Under the pieces are notes generated by a model, which saw only the letters and a list, made by a program, of their open reading frames with translations, did no database searches and was not told the origin of the DNA. A stretch of DNA of 64,000 nt from Hysterangium stoloniferum (Eukaryota; Basidiomycota; Agaricomycetes; Hysterangiales; Hysterangiaceae). This document shows positions 20,602-32,915 of the stretch, in pieces. Where the stretch lies: assembly GCA_015178975.1 (NCBI GenBank), contig WHVD01000074.1, positions 186,001-250,000 of the forward strand, in the 5' to 3' direction. The position numbers were made by a program, and so were the translations under genes. Numbering within the stretch: the stretch's first letter is position 1; every line of letters begins with the position of its first letter.

Positions 20602-23129
20602 GCACTTTCATCCACCTTTCCAAACCGACTCCACGGGAATACCCAGGGCTAATTTCCACACTGGACGATGAGTTTTTTGGCAATAGAGTTGTTGAAGAAG
20701 CACATAGAAAACTGGCTACAATCACTTACAAATACTTTCCGACATTTGGCTCATTCAAGCTCATATCGTCTTCCAAATCTCTATTTAATCTCCAGATCCA
20801 CAATCTTGGGCCACAACACTCTGGAATAAAACGAGGGGCTTTTAAACCAAATCGGGCCAGCATCGGGGCATTACATCAAGTAATCTTCTCTACTTTAAAT
20901 TTTGAGAAAACCCTGAAGTTCTTCTTTCCCATAGGCCCCGACTTGAAAATACGACGATTTTCAAAGCTTACCCCGGCGAATATTGTTAAATGTCGCTCCC
21001 CTCCAAGTACTTCTAAGACTGGTGTAACTCGGACCCGGTATTAACGAGAACTGGGAAGAATGTGGATGCCACGTCACTTGATAGCAACCTGTCCAGCTAA
21101 ATGAGATACCTGAGTCGGGGCGATACCATGGGAAGAGATAATCCTGACGATCTACTTTTTGGAGTTTGCGTACTAACGTGGCTTATTCGTTTTTCAGAAA
21201 GAGATGAGTCTGTTGCAAAAGCGAAGAGAGTGGGACACGGGAAATATACATGTTATGACGTCGGGGAGGCTGACAAAGGGTGGAGAAAGTAGGATCGGAG
21301 TGCAGCAGGCAGCTTCCAGTATACACGGGAGCTGGGCTGCATTCAGCATGTGTGGCACCTATTGAAACAGTTGAATAACTCTTGACAAACACCCTGTGAG
21401 TGTGAGGAAAGTAAACACTAAGGAGACTTTCCCACACCCACAGCAGAGTATGCTACAGGGTGCTTACCTAAGCACCTACACATCAGTTACCTTACTAGGT
21501 AACTCACTCAATACTGCACCTACAGTGCTGGGAAAAATACTACAAATATCAGAAAAATACAGGGAACATCATAGACTATGTAAGAGCTGTTAATGTCATA
21601 CTCTAACAGCACCTGCCTTCGAGTGCTCAAATGATGGATCTCAGACTCATGAAGATGCCCGTGGTCCCTGTGCCGATAATGAATTATTTTACCTGGATTT
21701 CTTGTGGTGAAAATATCGATATATTTGAAAATGCACAGCCTGGAGTATGCGATCTAAGAATGGATAATACATTGGTGTGAGAAATTAGGAAGGTAATTTG
21801 TAAGTATCATATCGAGAAATATTTCAATGCGGATCATGAGGACACGAGGGCATTATCTTACATGACATGAACCCCCGCAACTACATGCTAAAACATGCCA
21901 TCCAAGTTTTCGCAGATGTCACAGACATTTTTAATAGTATTCAGTGGGGATATCGACTGGATTGTGGCACATGCGAGCAGTCTGAATATCCCATTAGGGA
22001 GGAGGAATGGTGGCGCCGGAGGAAGCACAAGGACAAGCAGAAGCGTGAGTTCCAATCATCACGATGTTCACATTGTGCACGCAGATTCAAGCAGGAGTTT
22101 TTGGAGCATCAGCGACTACATCACCAGTGATTCGTCTCAAGACTCTGGGACAGCGGCGTCCCTCACCGATGGTGTGGAGGGCCCTGCTGTCAGGCTTGTT
22201 ATGATTGTTTCTTTTATATCCACTCAGTGTTCACTTTGCTACTTTCCACTGATGTCTCTCCTGTAGATTACCATGCATGGCGCCAGTATTGTATTGGAAG
22301 TAGTTGGCTATTGGATGTTATTCCTAGCTATAACAGACCAGACAATTCTCCCCCAGTGCCTTGAGTTTCTACGGAGGGCATTGCCATGAGTGGGGTCAAT
22401 GTGTCTGATATTCTTCCTATCATTTTCATGTCTACTTGTTGTTGAGTAGCAGGGTTTTGCCTTTGTCCCCAGCACCTGGGGGCAGTGTCGTGTGGCCATT
22501 TTGTTGTGTGTAGCCAATTCTTGGGATGCTATTGTTTACCATACAATGGTATCACAAGAGCTTTAGTGGAAAACACAGGTACCCCAGAATTTCGCATATC
22601 TGCGGATGTAACTGTTATGAAGCGCTGTGTCTCGCATTGTGTATTATTAGATGGCGCTCTACCGTAGGAGGCTGCAGTACCTGGCCGTTGAAGGTCGGTC
22701 ATGGCTGCAAGTATGCCTCGCATAACCCCAGATTTTCTGTGTCTCTACAGATTATGGTTTCATAATTTTGGACAATATCTAATATAGTAGACACTACACA
22801 TAAAAATATTTCCATCGGAATAAATTGACATGCACAATATCCTGACATCGCTTATATGTGTGAATGTGTTACGTGTTGGGAGTGACAGGAAAGTTAGGGG
22901 ATTGTCGCCGGATGCGTGAAAGTAAGGAGAAGACGAAAAAAGGGAGCTCCCGTAACAACTTGCCAAACACCCAACATTGCTATCTGATAATTGTGGCTGT
23001 GTTGGAGAGTCTGCTACCAACGCATTAAAGAGCCCGAGGCGACGATTCTACATCTGCGACGTCAACTAGAGAACGTTTCTAACCACAAAAGGCAATGGGT
23101 CAGATAAGTAACCACGTCTGATATGGTTA
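20602..23129. other. Region without confident genes
   Basis: Several overlapping short open frames exist (for example 21867-22130 and 21895-22266) but none shows a recognised domain or convincing splice pattern. The sequence keeps a moderate number of CG dinucleotides and may be old host intergenic DNA. Confidence 0.3.
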
Positions 23130-23335
23130 GAGACATACCTTTCCCAGTGGGCCTTTCACGTGCTTCTTTTGCTGATCTTCCTTAACTTTATTTTCATATT
23201 CTTTGGCGATCGTACCCAATAGTGTATGGCAGCACCTCGACAGTTCCTGGGGCGTCCAACTCTTAAAGAACCGATCAAATCGGAAAGCCGGGGACTCGGT
23301 AATGTCCTTCTTAATACGGTAATAACGTCTCTCTT
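23130..23335 (-). pseudogene. ISWI-type chromatin remodeller, C-terminal fragment
   Basis: Minus-strand translation gives RIKKDITESPAFRFDRFFKS followed by WTPQELSRCCHTLLGTIAKE and YENKVKEDQQKK. This matches the end of the SLIDE domain of ISWI ATPases, where family members have S-P-x-FRFDxFFxSRTPxEL.RRCxTLL. The piece should follow the segment found at 23360-23630, but that one is on the opposite strand, so the gene has been broken and rearranged. No ATPase domain is present in the window. Confidence 0.7.
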
Positions 23336-23359
23336 CGGACTCTGATGTGTGTCTTTCTT

Positions 23360-23630
23360 GCAGGGATGTGCCAGATGAGGTGGTTTGTCAGGCGATCCAG
23401 CCTAAGAATAGAGAGGAAGTGAAAACATATGCTAAAGTCTTCTGGCAGCGATGGCGCGAGTTGGATGAAAAATTTAAATCGGTCCAGTTCCCAATGCAAG
23501 AACTAGAGTTCAACTACCCCATCGCGAAAGGAAATGCATGGACAAAGAAGAGGATCGTTTCCTTCTTTTCCTGCTGAGCTATTATGGATTAAAGAGCCCC
23601 GACGTGAATGGCACATCATAAGAGTCTTAC
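23360..23630 (+). pseudogene. ISWI-type chromatin remodeller, SANT-SLIDE fragment
   Basis: Plus-strand translation reads REEVKTYAKVFWQRWRELDE, the spacer-helix signature before SLIDE (family form: PEEVxxYxKVFWxRYxEL), then PMQELEFNYPIAKGN. After a one-base frame change it continues MDKEEDRFLLFLLSYYGL, matching the family T/N-x-EEDRFLLxxLxKxG. A splice-acceptor-like TTCTTGCAG precedes the fragment. It ends in a stop soon after. Together with the inverted 23130-23335 segment it represents about 140 residues of one broken gene. Confidence 0.7.
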
Positions 23631-25234
23631 CACCATGTGCCTCAACAGCTTTCACAAACTGCTTGAAGTCATGCTTACTCCAAATGTCGAAGCCATGCCG
23701 GCTAAGTTCCTCCTTACGAGAAATTTCTCCTCCATTAATAGTTCAGCTAGAGCTCTGTGCCATGGTCAGCTTACTATAAGCACAAATTTGAGATAAAAGG
23801 GTAGACCATTGTCAATGATGACCTGTGGAACTGCATGCTCAGTCTCGCACACCTGTATGCCCATGCATCACCCCACCCCGTACTTTTTCAAGGTTTCCGT
23901 AATCCAAAGGACTATTTATTAATATGTACACTTTTGTGTGCACGCTTCAGAACTCTATTATTGCAATATTTTACGGCGGCATTATCGAACGAGTGTTCAT
24001 CACTTGTAGTATGTGTGAAATCCAGCATTTATTAATATCTGAAAAATAAGTACAGGGAATTCATTTGTAACCAGATGATCTCAAAATAACTTAGGACTAT
24101 CTTGTTTCTTTCGTGACTTAGAATGGAATCTTTCCACCCGATGGATTTTAGTGGGAATCGCCTTCCCCTTGAAAAAGCTCACAGAATAATCAAATTTATA
24201 AAGATATCATGATTTTATCCATTTTCAACTCCTATCTAAAGTAGTTACTTGATTCTAAAATTCCCGAGTGGGTCCTGGTATTTGATTGCGACAATGTCGA
24301 GCGAGGTGAGCACTAATCGGCAATTGCCACAAGAACCTTTAGACATATTAGATTGCACTCTATGCCAAAGAATGTAATTCACAGAGTAGGAAGATATGAC
24401 AGTGAACTCTTTTTCCACCTCCTTTACTCTACTCTATCCCGGCCTTCGGGAATATATATTTACACTTCGAGACCTGTGCACCGCCACTTTTGGACCGGAT
24501 GTAAAGTCGGGACCAAGAAACAAATACCCGGCCTTGATGCAAACCTATCTATGTCCGTGTCCTTCACGGTGTTTACTACGTCTGTTGTCAACCATTTAAC
24601 ACGCTCACTTTCCTGCCCAATTTACTGTCAGCCTTCATCTCACCCTCTTGGCCTATCACATCAAATCCCGATGCATCCAATTTTGGATTGAAAGAGTTTG
24701 CATGTGGGGGGAAAGCTCCCACCATTGAGTAAATGGATACTTACCTCATAGAAGATGATCGTGTTGAAATAAGACCTTAAAGCTTGTGAATCTCAAGCAA
24801 TGACGAATATAATTTCTGTTTGACCCTCTGTGTCTCGTAAGAGGCAAACGGATAGTATAAGTACTACTAGTTATATATGCCTTGAGAACAATAAATATAT
24901 GGCAACAAAGCGTTAAGCCAAACTCAAAAGAACAATAGTGGCAAATTGCCGGTGTGGCACCTTGTGCATGCTCGCACAGCCCTATATCTAACAGATGATT
25001 GCTGAACTCTTTACAATAGTCCCTGGGATAACCCCCCTCTCCAAAGAATTTTATGATCCTTAGTAGAGCTGTATTTTATATAAACTCCAATAGTCATCCA
25101 TTGAATTCTGATAAGAGTTAAAATTGATTAGGGATATTTTGCAGGTATCGAACGGTGAAAACCTGTGGTTTCCCACATCCGATTCAGGTTGTGGTGTACC
25201 TCCCAAATAGGCTGCGGTGTGACACCCTTACTAA
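23631..25234. other. Region without confident genes
   Basis: No gene, LTR pair or tandem repeat recognised. Short open frames at 23835-24035 and 24353-24691 lack any supporting feature. Confidence 0.3.
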
Positions 25235-25266
25235 TGTTAGAGAACATAAGTAATGTAGAAAATGAA

Positions 25267-25339
25267 TAGCCAGACTGGGGATTGAACCCAGGATCTCTCG
25301 ATTACATAACAAAGGTGTTAACCACTACACCATCTGACC
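25267..25339 (-). tRNA. tRNA-like sequence, probably a pseudogene or SINE head
   Basis: A 73-nt segment folds as a class I tRNA: acceptor GGTCAGA with TCTGGCT (two wobble pairs), D arm GTGT/ACAC, variable loop of five, T arm CTGGG TTCAATC CCCAG. Both Pol III boxes are good (A box TGGTGTAGTGG, B box GGTTCAATCC). The anticodon stem has two wobbles and a T-T mismatch, and the loop TATGTAA has A instead of the invariant T at position 33; by position the anticodon is TGT (Thr). These flaws argue against a working tRNA. It may be the head of a SINE or a relic. Confidence 0.6.
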
Positions 25340-26055
25340 TTGGGTAGGTTTGGTCTTACACTGTACTTAAGGATATAACCCTAAGTGCCATTCCTATTAG
25401 ATCATATACACACTGAACTCAGAGCTGTACACCATATGGTCCCAGTTGGAACAATGGTTGGTATTATATAATCTAACATGTTAGAGTATGATGATTACGA
25501 TTAGTATTATATCATACCTCGTATTGTGAATGTATGTTTCCGGTCCGGTTCACACGTGATTAGCTATATTTAGTTTAGTGTTCCCTTAGTTCTGTCAAAC
25601 CAAGTGCACAGACCATATATCTTAGTATATAGTTACATCCAGATGAGAATAGGACCTCATCTGGAAACCTAGCTATATCACCGGTTAACTTCTACCTGCT
25701 CAACCCTTAGTGGCATTCGCTCCAAGTGTTGAGAGTCATCGCACTGTGGTCCCCCAGGCTTGCAGATTCGAACAACTAAGGGGTTCCATTTTGGGCTAAC
25801 CACAACACATCGAGTCGCATTGACTTCTACAGCAATTAATCTACTCATACACAGTTCACATTCATCATCATTTTACATGACAATGATAATAATGAACCCA
25901 TTCATGAAGGACCCTACATGCTCTATGATGATCCCCAAGGACCTGAGTGTACTTTGTTATTTAGTACAGCCTTGATTTGTCAAAGGATTCGGTGGTTTAT
26001 CTGTACACCTGTGGTTTATCTGTACACCTGCATCTGTCTCTAATTATCTTTGCAG

Positions 26056-26842
26056 TGTGCCAGCTCAACTATACTGCAATAATCAAATGTTTGCACCAAT
26101 ACTAAACCTAGGTCTTAACCCATATGGCGTCAGACATACATGCAACATGAAGAAAGATAGCTCATGCTACAAGGATCGAGGTATGTATCCTGTAAAGTTA
26201 ACACTCGGTTTATTGTGTCTGACCTTCTTCTCTCCCTGTTGGTTTTCAGACTGTAATATAGAATTAAATCTCACATTTATGCTGCAGGGCGATTCTGTAC
26301 ACAATGTGGCTGAATTGCTTGTTCCACTTTTGAACAAGGGGGTTAGACTGCTGGTGTATGCTGGCAAAGCTGGTATGTCACATGTTACCGTCTTTTGAAA
26401 AATGAAGAGAACAAAATGCTCAAAAGTTTCCTCACTCTAGATTTCATGTGCAATTTCATTGTATATATATATATATATAGAATCTGTGTATAGCTTCTAA
26501 AATGTGCTGTACAGGGAAATGAGGCATAAGTACACAACCTCGATGGTCACCCTTTGCAGAAGCCTTCAAGAAAATGCAGACCAGCAAATGGGTTACACTT
26601 AGCAGTGGGAAAGAGGCAGGTGATGTTCACTCTGTTGGCACCAACTATACCTTTGTAGTAGTGAACGAGGTGGGGTATGTGGTTGTCTGGTGTTTTTGCC
26701 TGCCCAGGATTTGACTCATGTCCCCCCCCCTGTTTATTTTAGACACATGGTTCCCTTTGATCAATCTGAGGCTGCAGCTGATCTTATTGTGAGGTGGATT
26801 GATAGTATCCCATTGATGTGGGTTAACAGTACTGTGGTGTGA
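26056..26842 (+). pseudogene. Serine carboxypeptidase (S10 family) pseudogene, C-terminal half
   Basis: Exon-intron structure is retained. Pieces in order: AQLYCNNQMFAPILNLGLNP with YGVRHTCNMKKDSSCYKDR (26056-26180); DCNIELNLTFMLQGDSVHN with LLNKGVRLLVYAGKAD (26250-26372, into 26441); DFMCNFIG with the catalytic Asp (26441-26460); a segment from 26515 including EAFKKMQTSKWVTLSSGK and FVVVNEVG; and HMVPFDQSEAAADLIVRWID from 26743 with the catalytic His, stop at 26840-26842. Introns have GT..AG ends. An internal TAA replaces an expected Trp in the GNEA*VHNL segment, and a base is missing before EAFKKM. The N-terminal half with the signal peptide and catalytic Ser is absent. Retained introns mean it arose by DNA duplication, not reverse transcription. 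CG dinucleotides are few. Confidence 0.85.
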
Positions 26843-29390
26843 TGGATGGAATTAAAGGAAGGAATTTTCTCGGAGAGGTTGTGCATTGGAGTGGATGTTT
26901 GTATTTGATCACTGTGTGTACTACTTATTACTATGTTATTGCAATAAAAGAGTTCTCCCACTTACCTTACTTGTCTGGTTTTCTACTATTGCAGAATACC
27001 ACACAGACTATGGTGGCAACAAGTTGTTCTCAAACTACTGAGCTCATCTCACATTATTAGCAAATATATTTGATTCTATTGTGACAGTAGATGGTGAACC
27101 TCACCAAGAGAACTAAACATGATCCCAGAAGTTGGGAGAAACTTATGCAGTCTACCACAAGCTAGCAACCATTTGAGAGTGGATGAACTTTGGCAGTATT
27201 ACCCACAGCAAGTAGCCCAAGCTAGAACACCATTCACTGCACAAATGGTATTAGTCATCTTGAACATAGGGAGGTCGTATTATGATTTCTATAAGCTGTA
27301 AGCTGGTTTCACCTTGAATCAAATGGCAGGCCACCAGACCAGAACAAACTGGGGCCAACTTGCAGTGGGGTGCTTTGTTAGTCAAGGATATACATATCAT
27401 TATGTACATTCTGCTGTGATTTCATTGGCACTCCACTGGCAGGTCACCTTTCACCATGCAGTAGATGCCATATTCCAATTCATCATCTGCTTCAGAATAG
27501 GGACAGCTCTGTTGCTCTATCATATAAAACAGTAACCCTTGGGAGTGAGTATGAGGGTCCTGGGTTCATGACCACAGAAAAATCTGGAAGGTGTTGGGAG
27601 ATTCTTATGAGCACTGTGAAAACAGAATATTGGTATCTTTCATTGCCTTGGGAGTTTGCTACCAGGTCTGTCGTGGACCTCAGGTGACTGTGAAATAGCG
27701 TGTGTGCTATTCACAGATATCATATCATCCAATGTTTGTCTGATGATGGAGGTATTGTGTATGTAGTTTGCATCTCTGATGCCATCTGAATGCTCCTTCA
27801 AACTAGTCTGTATATAAGGAAACAGGTTTTCAGTGTAATACTAGAAGCCTGCCATCCAGGCCAGAAAACGTCATGTCCCTCTTGACAGTGTGTGAGACAA
27901 AATATGTCTCTCTAACTAGTTCATCCCGATAGATAGTCCAGCCAAGTTTTCAGTGAAGAAAACTCCATTGCTTGATTGGAAGTGGCAGACATCCATTAAT
28001 GTAAATTTAGTTGCATCCAGGGGGGCTGCATGGTCAAAAATAATAAAATCCTACAGCCCCAAAAGATGGGTCAGTCTTGATAAGGGTGGCTGCTATTTCA
28101 AAGTTTCCATGATAAAGCCATTGGAACCTTAAGTGTGTGGTGGATGTGCCCCCCCCCTTTTTTTTAATACAGTTGTATACCACATTGCATAACTAAGATA
28201 CATAGTGGTCAGGGGAGAAAGTATCCTAAAGCAAAGTGGAGGGGTGAAGGAGGTCTAGAAGCAGCAGGTTGGGGGCCAGGAGGGTTGAGAGGGGAAGGGG
28301 AGGGGGTATGGAAGTTAGAGGAAAAGGTAAAGAGGGGGGGGAAAGGTAAAGTTGCAAGGAGGGCATGGCCCCCTTTCGCCAATTGCAAATTTAGAGCCTG
28401 AATAAAGACTAGACAAAAAGGATCTCCAAGAAGAATGAAAGTACTACAATCTACATTGATGCATAGGTTGAGCACAACAACCTCTGACCATGAATTGGAA
28501 GTGGATATAAAGGAATGTGAAGGTGTTACTTCAATCACCCGGGCCCAGGTATCAAATGGTGAAAAACCTGTTATTATTTATTTATATTAGGATTGTACTA
28601 ACTCTAATAATAGATATATGTATATGCAAATATTATATTAATGATATTTTAAAAATGATACACTATTACTGTCCTGAATTACCCGCTTTTGTTTTGGAAG
28701 ATTTCTCAAATTTATTTTCGCTTCTTTGGCTGTAGGATGAATGCATACACCTGCCCTGTCATTTCAAGGCTAGTACATGGTTGGTGATCCATGTTAAAGG
28801 TATAGAAAAGAATTGACACAGCCTGGGATTGAGCTACTGGACCTATTGGTCTAGTATGATATAATGGATTATATATACATATCTATCCCTCTCCTGATGC
28901 AACACTGGGACTTATAACAGTTTGACTAATATAGATATTGTATTTCCAATTCTGTATTTTGTCGATCAAAGCAATTTCGACCTGATATGTACCTTATCAG
29001 TCGCTGCCCATTCTGGAAATTTTGGGAATCACAGGATGCAATGAAGTGTGAAACTCTGTGAAGTGAAGACAGATACTGATGGCAAGCCGGTATTGTTGAA
29101 AATATACAAAGGAAAAACAGCCTCGTGGGACCTGATGAGTGAGAATGTATGAAGCCTGTTTTGGTTTGTTTTGGTTTGAGAAATATTTGCAACATATAAC
29201 ACTTTCAATATAGTTCAAATGCGACACCCATTATTATCAAAGCAAGTGGTAAGAATGCCACACTTCAAATTAAATAACCCAAGTCACCAATAACATTCAT
29301 GTTCAGGGATACCAGCATTGCCCAGTTTGCAGACTGCAGCAGAGCACACAATGATGTACTCTTCCAACTTTCTGCAATCCAGGCATCAAT
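26843..29390. other. Decayed repeat-like region, nothing identified
   Basis: CG-poor sequence with short open frames (for example 27119-27301 and 27314-27535) that I cannot assign. It contains homopolymer runs near 28140-28170 and 28330. Probably old transposon sequence, but no domain supports that. Confidence 0.3.
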
Positions 29391-29601
29391 TGTAATCCCG
29401 TCATCAATTGGGATCACTGGCAGTCACACAAGTCAACAGCACCACAGTGTATTGTCCAGAACAGAGCAAGATACAGGCAAGTGCAGTGTACAGTAAGGAA
29501 GAGAAGGAAAACTACCTAGGCTTTATATTCTGTGATCATATGGTAGAACAAAAGGAGTGGAAGAAAAGGACAATGAGTAAGACTGGGGTGCCAGGCTTAC
29601 A
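29391..29601 (+). mobile_element. Solo LTR of the TRIM-like family
   Basis: 211 bp, homologous to the LTRs at 19448 and 20382, starting TGTAATCCCG and ending GGCTTACA. Compared with them, many CG sites are TG or CA. Flanks TCAAT and CAAAT are only a partial match, as expected for an older insertion. Confidence 0.75.
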
Positions 29602-30237
29602 CAAATCCCACGGACACATGCAGTTGACTTGGATGCACTAGATCATCCAATATGAGAAAAACCATTTTGGGACTATACAACATGGTGAATGAAATTAAAG
29701 ACCATCTTTTCACAAGCCAACACAATGTTGATTTAGATGCTGAATTTTAGGTATGGAATTTGCTGTAAATAGGTGGAATTTTTATAGGATGTGGGAACTC
29801 AACCAGATCCCATCGGAGGCAGCCACTGATACTAAAACAGCACATAACCAACTCCGATATTGACCAGTGGTAATACCTGAAAACAGCAGTGCTGTGACAC
29901 CTTATTTTTTCTTATCCTCCCATGCTTTTGTAATGCACACAGACAAAAAGAAGCAGCAAAAAAGAACAGATAAAACATTTGAAATAGACTTGGAAGTGGT
30001 GAATCAATCACCAATTACTATATCTCAACTTTCTTTGCCATCTATAAATGTTAATATATAGGTTGTTCCACAGGACATTTTGCCTTCAGTTACAAAAGAG
30101 CAGTCTAATTCATCACCCAATCAAAAATAGAAAAGAGGTTCAGAGGTATACAGCAGGTCAAAATAACATAGAATAGAAAGCAATATTTCCATATCTCTGG
30201 ATATTGGCCCTTCCAGGACCATCAGTCCAGACCAAAT
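29602..30237. other. No recognised feature
   Basis: AT-rich sequence between the solo LTR and the KDZ transposase remnant. It may be the 5' end of the KDZ element, but no terminal repeat was identified. Confidence 0.3.
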
Positions 30238-31347
30238 ATGACTATCCTGGCTTCTAATTGCAATGTTGAATGTACACCACCTGCACAAGAATTATGTCAG
30301 GATCTGGAGGATCTATTGGAAGAAATAGATGTTTACTGGAATTACTGTATAGTGGATGAAGGTGTAATCTGCCTTGATCAGTCAACCTTTGTACTTCAAG
30401 ATTGGAATAAAAAGCCACAGGTTTTAAAGGTATTTACTCTCTACAATATAGTCTCCCCATAATACTGATATTTAAATAAGACAGACCATTACTGGCATGT
30501 GTGATACCTACCTACTTCTGCCTCTGAAGCCTCACTTTGTGTGACTGCCCAGTTGATGATTGTATACATACACTGGTATTATCAAGGCAGCTGCACCACA
30601 TTATGAGCATTAGGTATGAAACTCAACCCAGTGAACTGCCTGCATCTTATTTTCCAGATAATACAGCCAGATGCCATTGTGGAGCATTTTTTACAATCAA
30701 ATTCTTCCTACTTTCAAGCAGAAATTTATCATATTTGGCTTATGATGTGGATATTAATGGACTATTCAAGTATCAAAATACATTTCTTGGAAACACACCC
30801 AAAGGCTTTATAGCTCTGACCTAGGCTCTATGGGAATATTCAATTGGAACAATTCATTTGAATTTACAAATCAATTGTTAAACCAGTATACAAATATCTT
30901 CACATCATGTGAAAATCCCTTTGTTGCCTTTGTCACAAATGCATGCAGACTCTACATATGTAAGCTCCAACTCCCCAGTATCATTCTGTTCTAGTGAGAC
31001 TTTCACAAGGGTCTGGTTTGTATTTACAGATCTTCAGGTGCTGGCTTCAGGAATGAAATGTCCTATCTGTGGGCCACATCCTGATGTTGCTGTTGCTGAT
31101 GGTACTAGTATTGGTTATTTATCTAGCAAGACAATTTCAGGTCTTTGCCCACCAACCATGGTATCAGAGAGAAATCCAATTATTTCAACTGTTTCTCTCA
31201 AAGCAGGTGGTTCAAAGTCTACATTGGCATCACTGGCACTCTGAAAGGTTGTTCAGAACATAATATCACTCAAATATCCACCACAATACCTCAATATGAC
31301 TGCTCAGTGACACAAGATAATTCCCAGACAAGAACTGTTTAAACAAG
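30238..31347 (+). pseudogene. KDZ-type transposase, N-terminal part
   Basis: Plus-strand fragments in order: ELCQDLEDLLEEIDVYWNYC; YLAYDVDINGLFKYQNTFLG; LLNQYTNIFTSCENPFVAFV; and LASGMKCPICGPHPDVAVAD with GTSIGYLSSKTISGLCPPT. The phrase CPxCGPxPxVxxADGxxxxx..LxPPT is characteristic of the Kyakuja-Dileera-Zisupton (KDZ) transposases common in agaricomycetes. Intron-like breaks (for example a TTTACAG acceptor before LQVLASG) separate some parts. The reading is cut at 31348 by a Tc1/mariner insertion and resumes at 39760. Stops are present, so it is inactive. Confidence 0.75.
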
Positions 31348-31499
31348 TACAGTGGCTTCCAAAACTGTCCCAATGTTTTGGTATGTCACAGTGAATATTT
31401 AAAAATGACCAATCATTGGGACAGTTTTGCAACCACTCTTTTTGGATCAGATATCTTGTTATTCTAGTATGGACTTTGTATGGCCTCCCTTAGCCTTTA

Positions 31500-32471
31500 T
31501 TACAGCATCAAGTCTCTGGGAATACTTTTTATCAGTTTCTGACACTCCTGAGGCTCAATCTTTGGCCATTCCACTTCCACCCTCTCCCATAACTCCCAAA
31601 CTCCCTTTGGTAGTGAAGGATATTTCTGGAGCTGTTTCTTCAGGTGAAACCAAAGATTTTCTATGGGATTCAGGTCAGGAGACTGTGCTGGCCAGTATAA
31701 CACCTGAATATGATTTTCAGAAAACCATTTTTGTGCCATCTTGGATGTGTGTTTAGGGTGATTATCCTGCTGGAAAATGGCTTCACCTGCTGGAATATTC
31801 AAATCTTCAATGCTCTGGGACAAATGCTGAGCCAGGATCTCCACATATTGTGCAGAATCCATCCTTCCTTCAATATCTGAAGCATTCCTACTCCATTCCA
31901 ACCTATACAGCTCCACATCATGATATTTTCACCTCCATACTTGACTGTAAGTTGGGTTGTCCTATCAGACAGTGGTTCTCTAGCTTTTTTCCACACATAT
32001 TGATGTCCATCTGACCCAATCATATTGATCTTGGTCTCATAAGACCACAAGACCCTTTTCCAATCATCCACAGTCCAGTTTTGGTACATACCTGAGCGCA
32101 AAGCTTAACCTGGCTTTCTATGTTGAGCCTTGAGCAAGGGCCTTTTTGCTTTGACTACAGCTTTTAAACCATGCTGTTTCAAGATCCTCATAACTGTTTT
32201 GGATGAGACATGGGATTCATTGATGGAATTGATGAAGTGTGTGGCCTGGATAGCATCATCTAGCTTCCCAGAAGTGATTTGATATATGTATAATCCTCCT
32301 CTGGTCAGTAGGAGAATGCTTGGAAGGACATCCTCCTTTCAGGTTTTCTTTGTCTATGTCCATATCCTGAGCAATTCCACTGATAGTAGACTTGCTAACA
32401 CCTGTTGTAGAGGCTACATTCCGATTGGAGAGTCCATTTTGTAGGAAGGAGATGGCTTGTTCATTTACCAT
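31500..32471 (-). pseudogene. Tc1/mariner transposase (inactive)
   Basis: Minus-strand transposase in three pieces. The N-terminal helix-turn-helix starts MVNEQAISFLQNGLSNRNVA then GVSKSTISGIAQ (32256-32471). The middle reads NWTVDDWKRVLWSYETKINM, GSDGHQYVWKKAREPL (31799-32101). The C-terminal part has FQQDNHPKHTSKMAQKWF and WPAQSPDLNPIENLWFHLKK (31500-31916). The second Asp (QQDN) and the Glu (PIENLW, 34 residues on) of the DD34E triad are present. The first Asp, expected in the WSDE phrase, is Tyr (WSYE), so catalysis is lost. Frame changes join the pieces. Confidence 0.88.
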
Positions 32472-32915
32472 AACAACAAACCTTGAGTTGTTATTGATTA
32501 CCGAAAACTTAATGGTCTTACAATCCCAGATGGGTTCCCCCTACCTCGACAGTCAGAGATCATGCAAGCACTTTCAGGATCCAACATTCCATCCTCATTG
32601 ATGCCTTGACCAGATTCACTCAACTCGAAATGCTAGAGGAAGATCAGCATAACACTGCTTTCAGATCACACTGAGGACTGTGGCAGTTCAAATGAATGCC
32701 ATTAAGGTTACAGAATGGCCATTCTATCTTTCAGTGTGTTATGCAGACCATGCTGGCACCTTACCTATGGATATTTTGCCTGGTTTACATAGATGATATA
32801 GTAATTTTTTCGAAAACTTGGGAAGATCATCTTAATCACCTGGATCAAGTGTTACAGCTGATAATCTCAGCCGGTATCACCCTCTCTCCTAAGAAATGTT
32901 ATGTTGAGAGGGGAA
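32472..32915 (+). pseudogene. Gypsy reverse transcriptase fragment, family A copy 3
   Basis: Plus-strand fragment next to the transposase start: VVIDYRKLNGLTIPDGFPLP RQSEIMQAL, a frame change, then AFRSH-like sequence and MPLRLQNGHSIFQCVMQTML, YLWIFCLVYIDDIVIFSKTW, ending at KKCYVE. It matches family A RT (1220-1969), with the catalytic YIDD intact. There is no LTR or target duplication around it, so it arrived as a fragment, perhaps by template switching or repair filler. Confidence 0.8.

Noticed and set aside
21867..22270. Overlapping ORFs of 87 and 123 codons as a host gene
   Set aside because: No recognised domain, no convincing splice sites, and two frames are open over the same bases.
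25235..25478. Possible LTR from TGTTAGAGAACA to ATCTAACA around the tRNA-like sequence
   Set aside because: Ends are LTR-like, but flanks ACTAA and TGTTA do not match and no second copy was found in the window.
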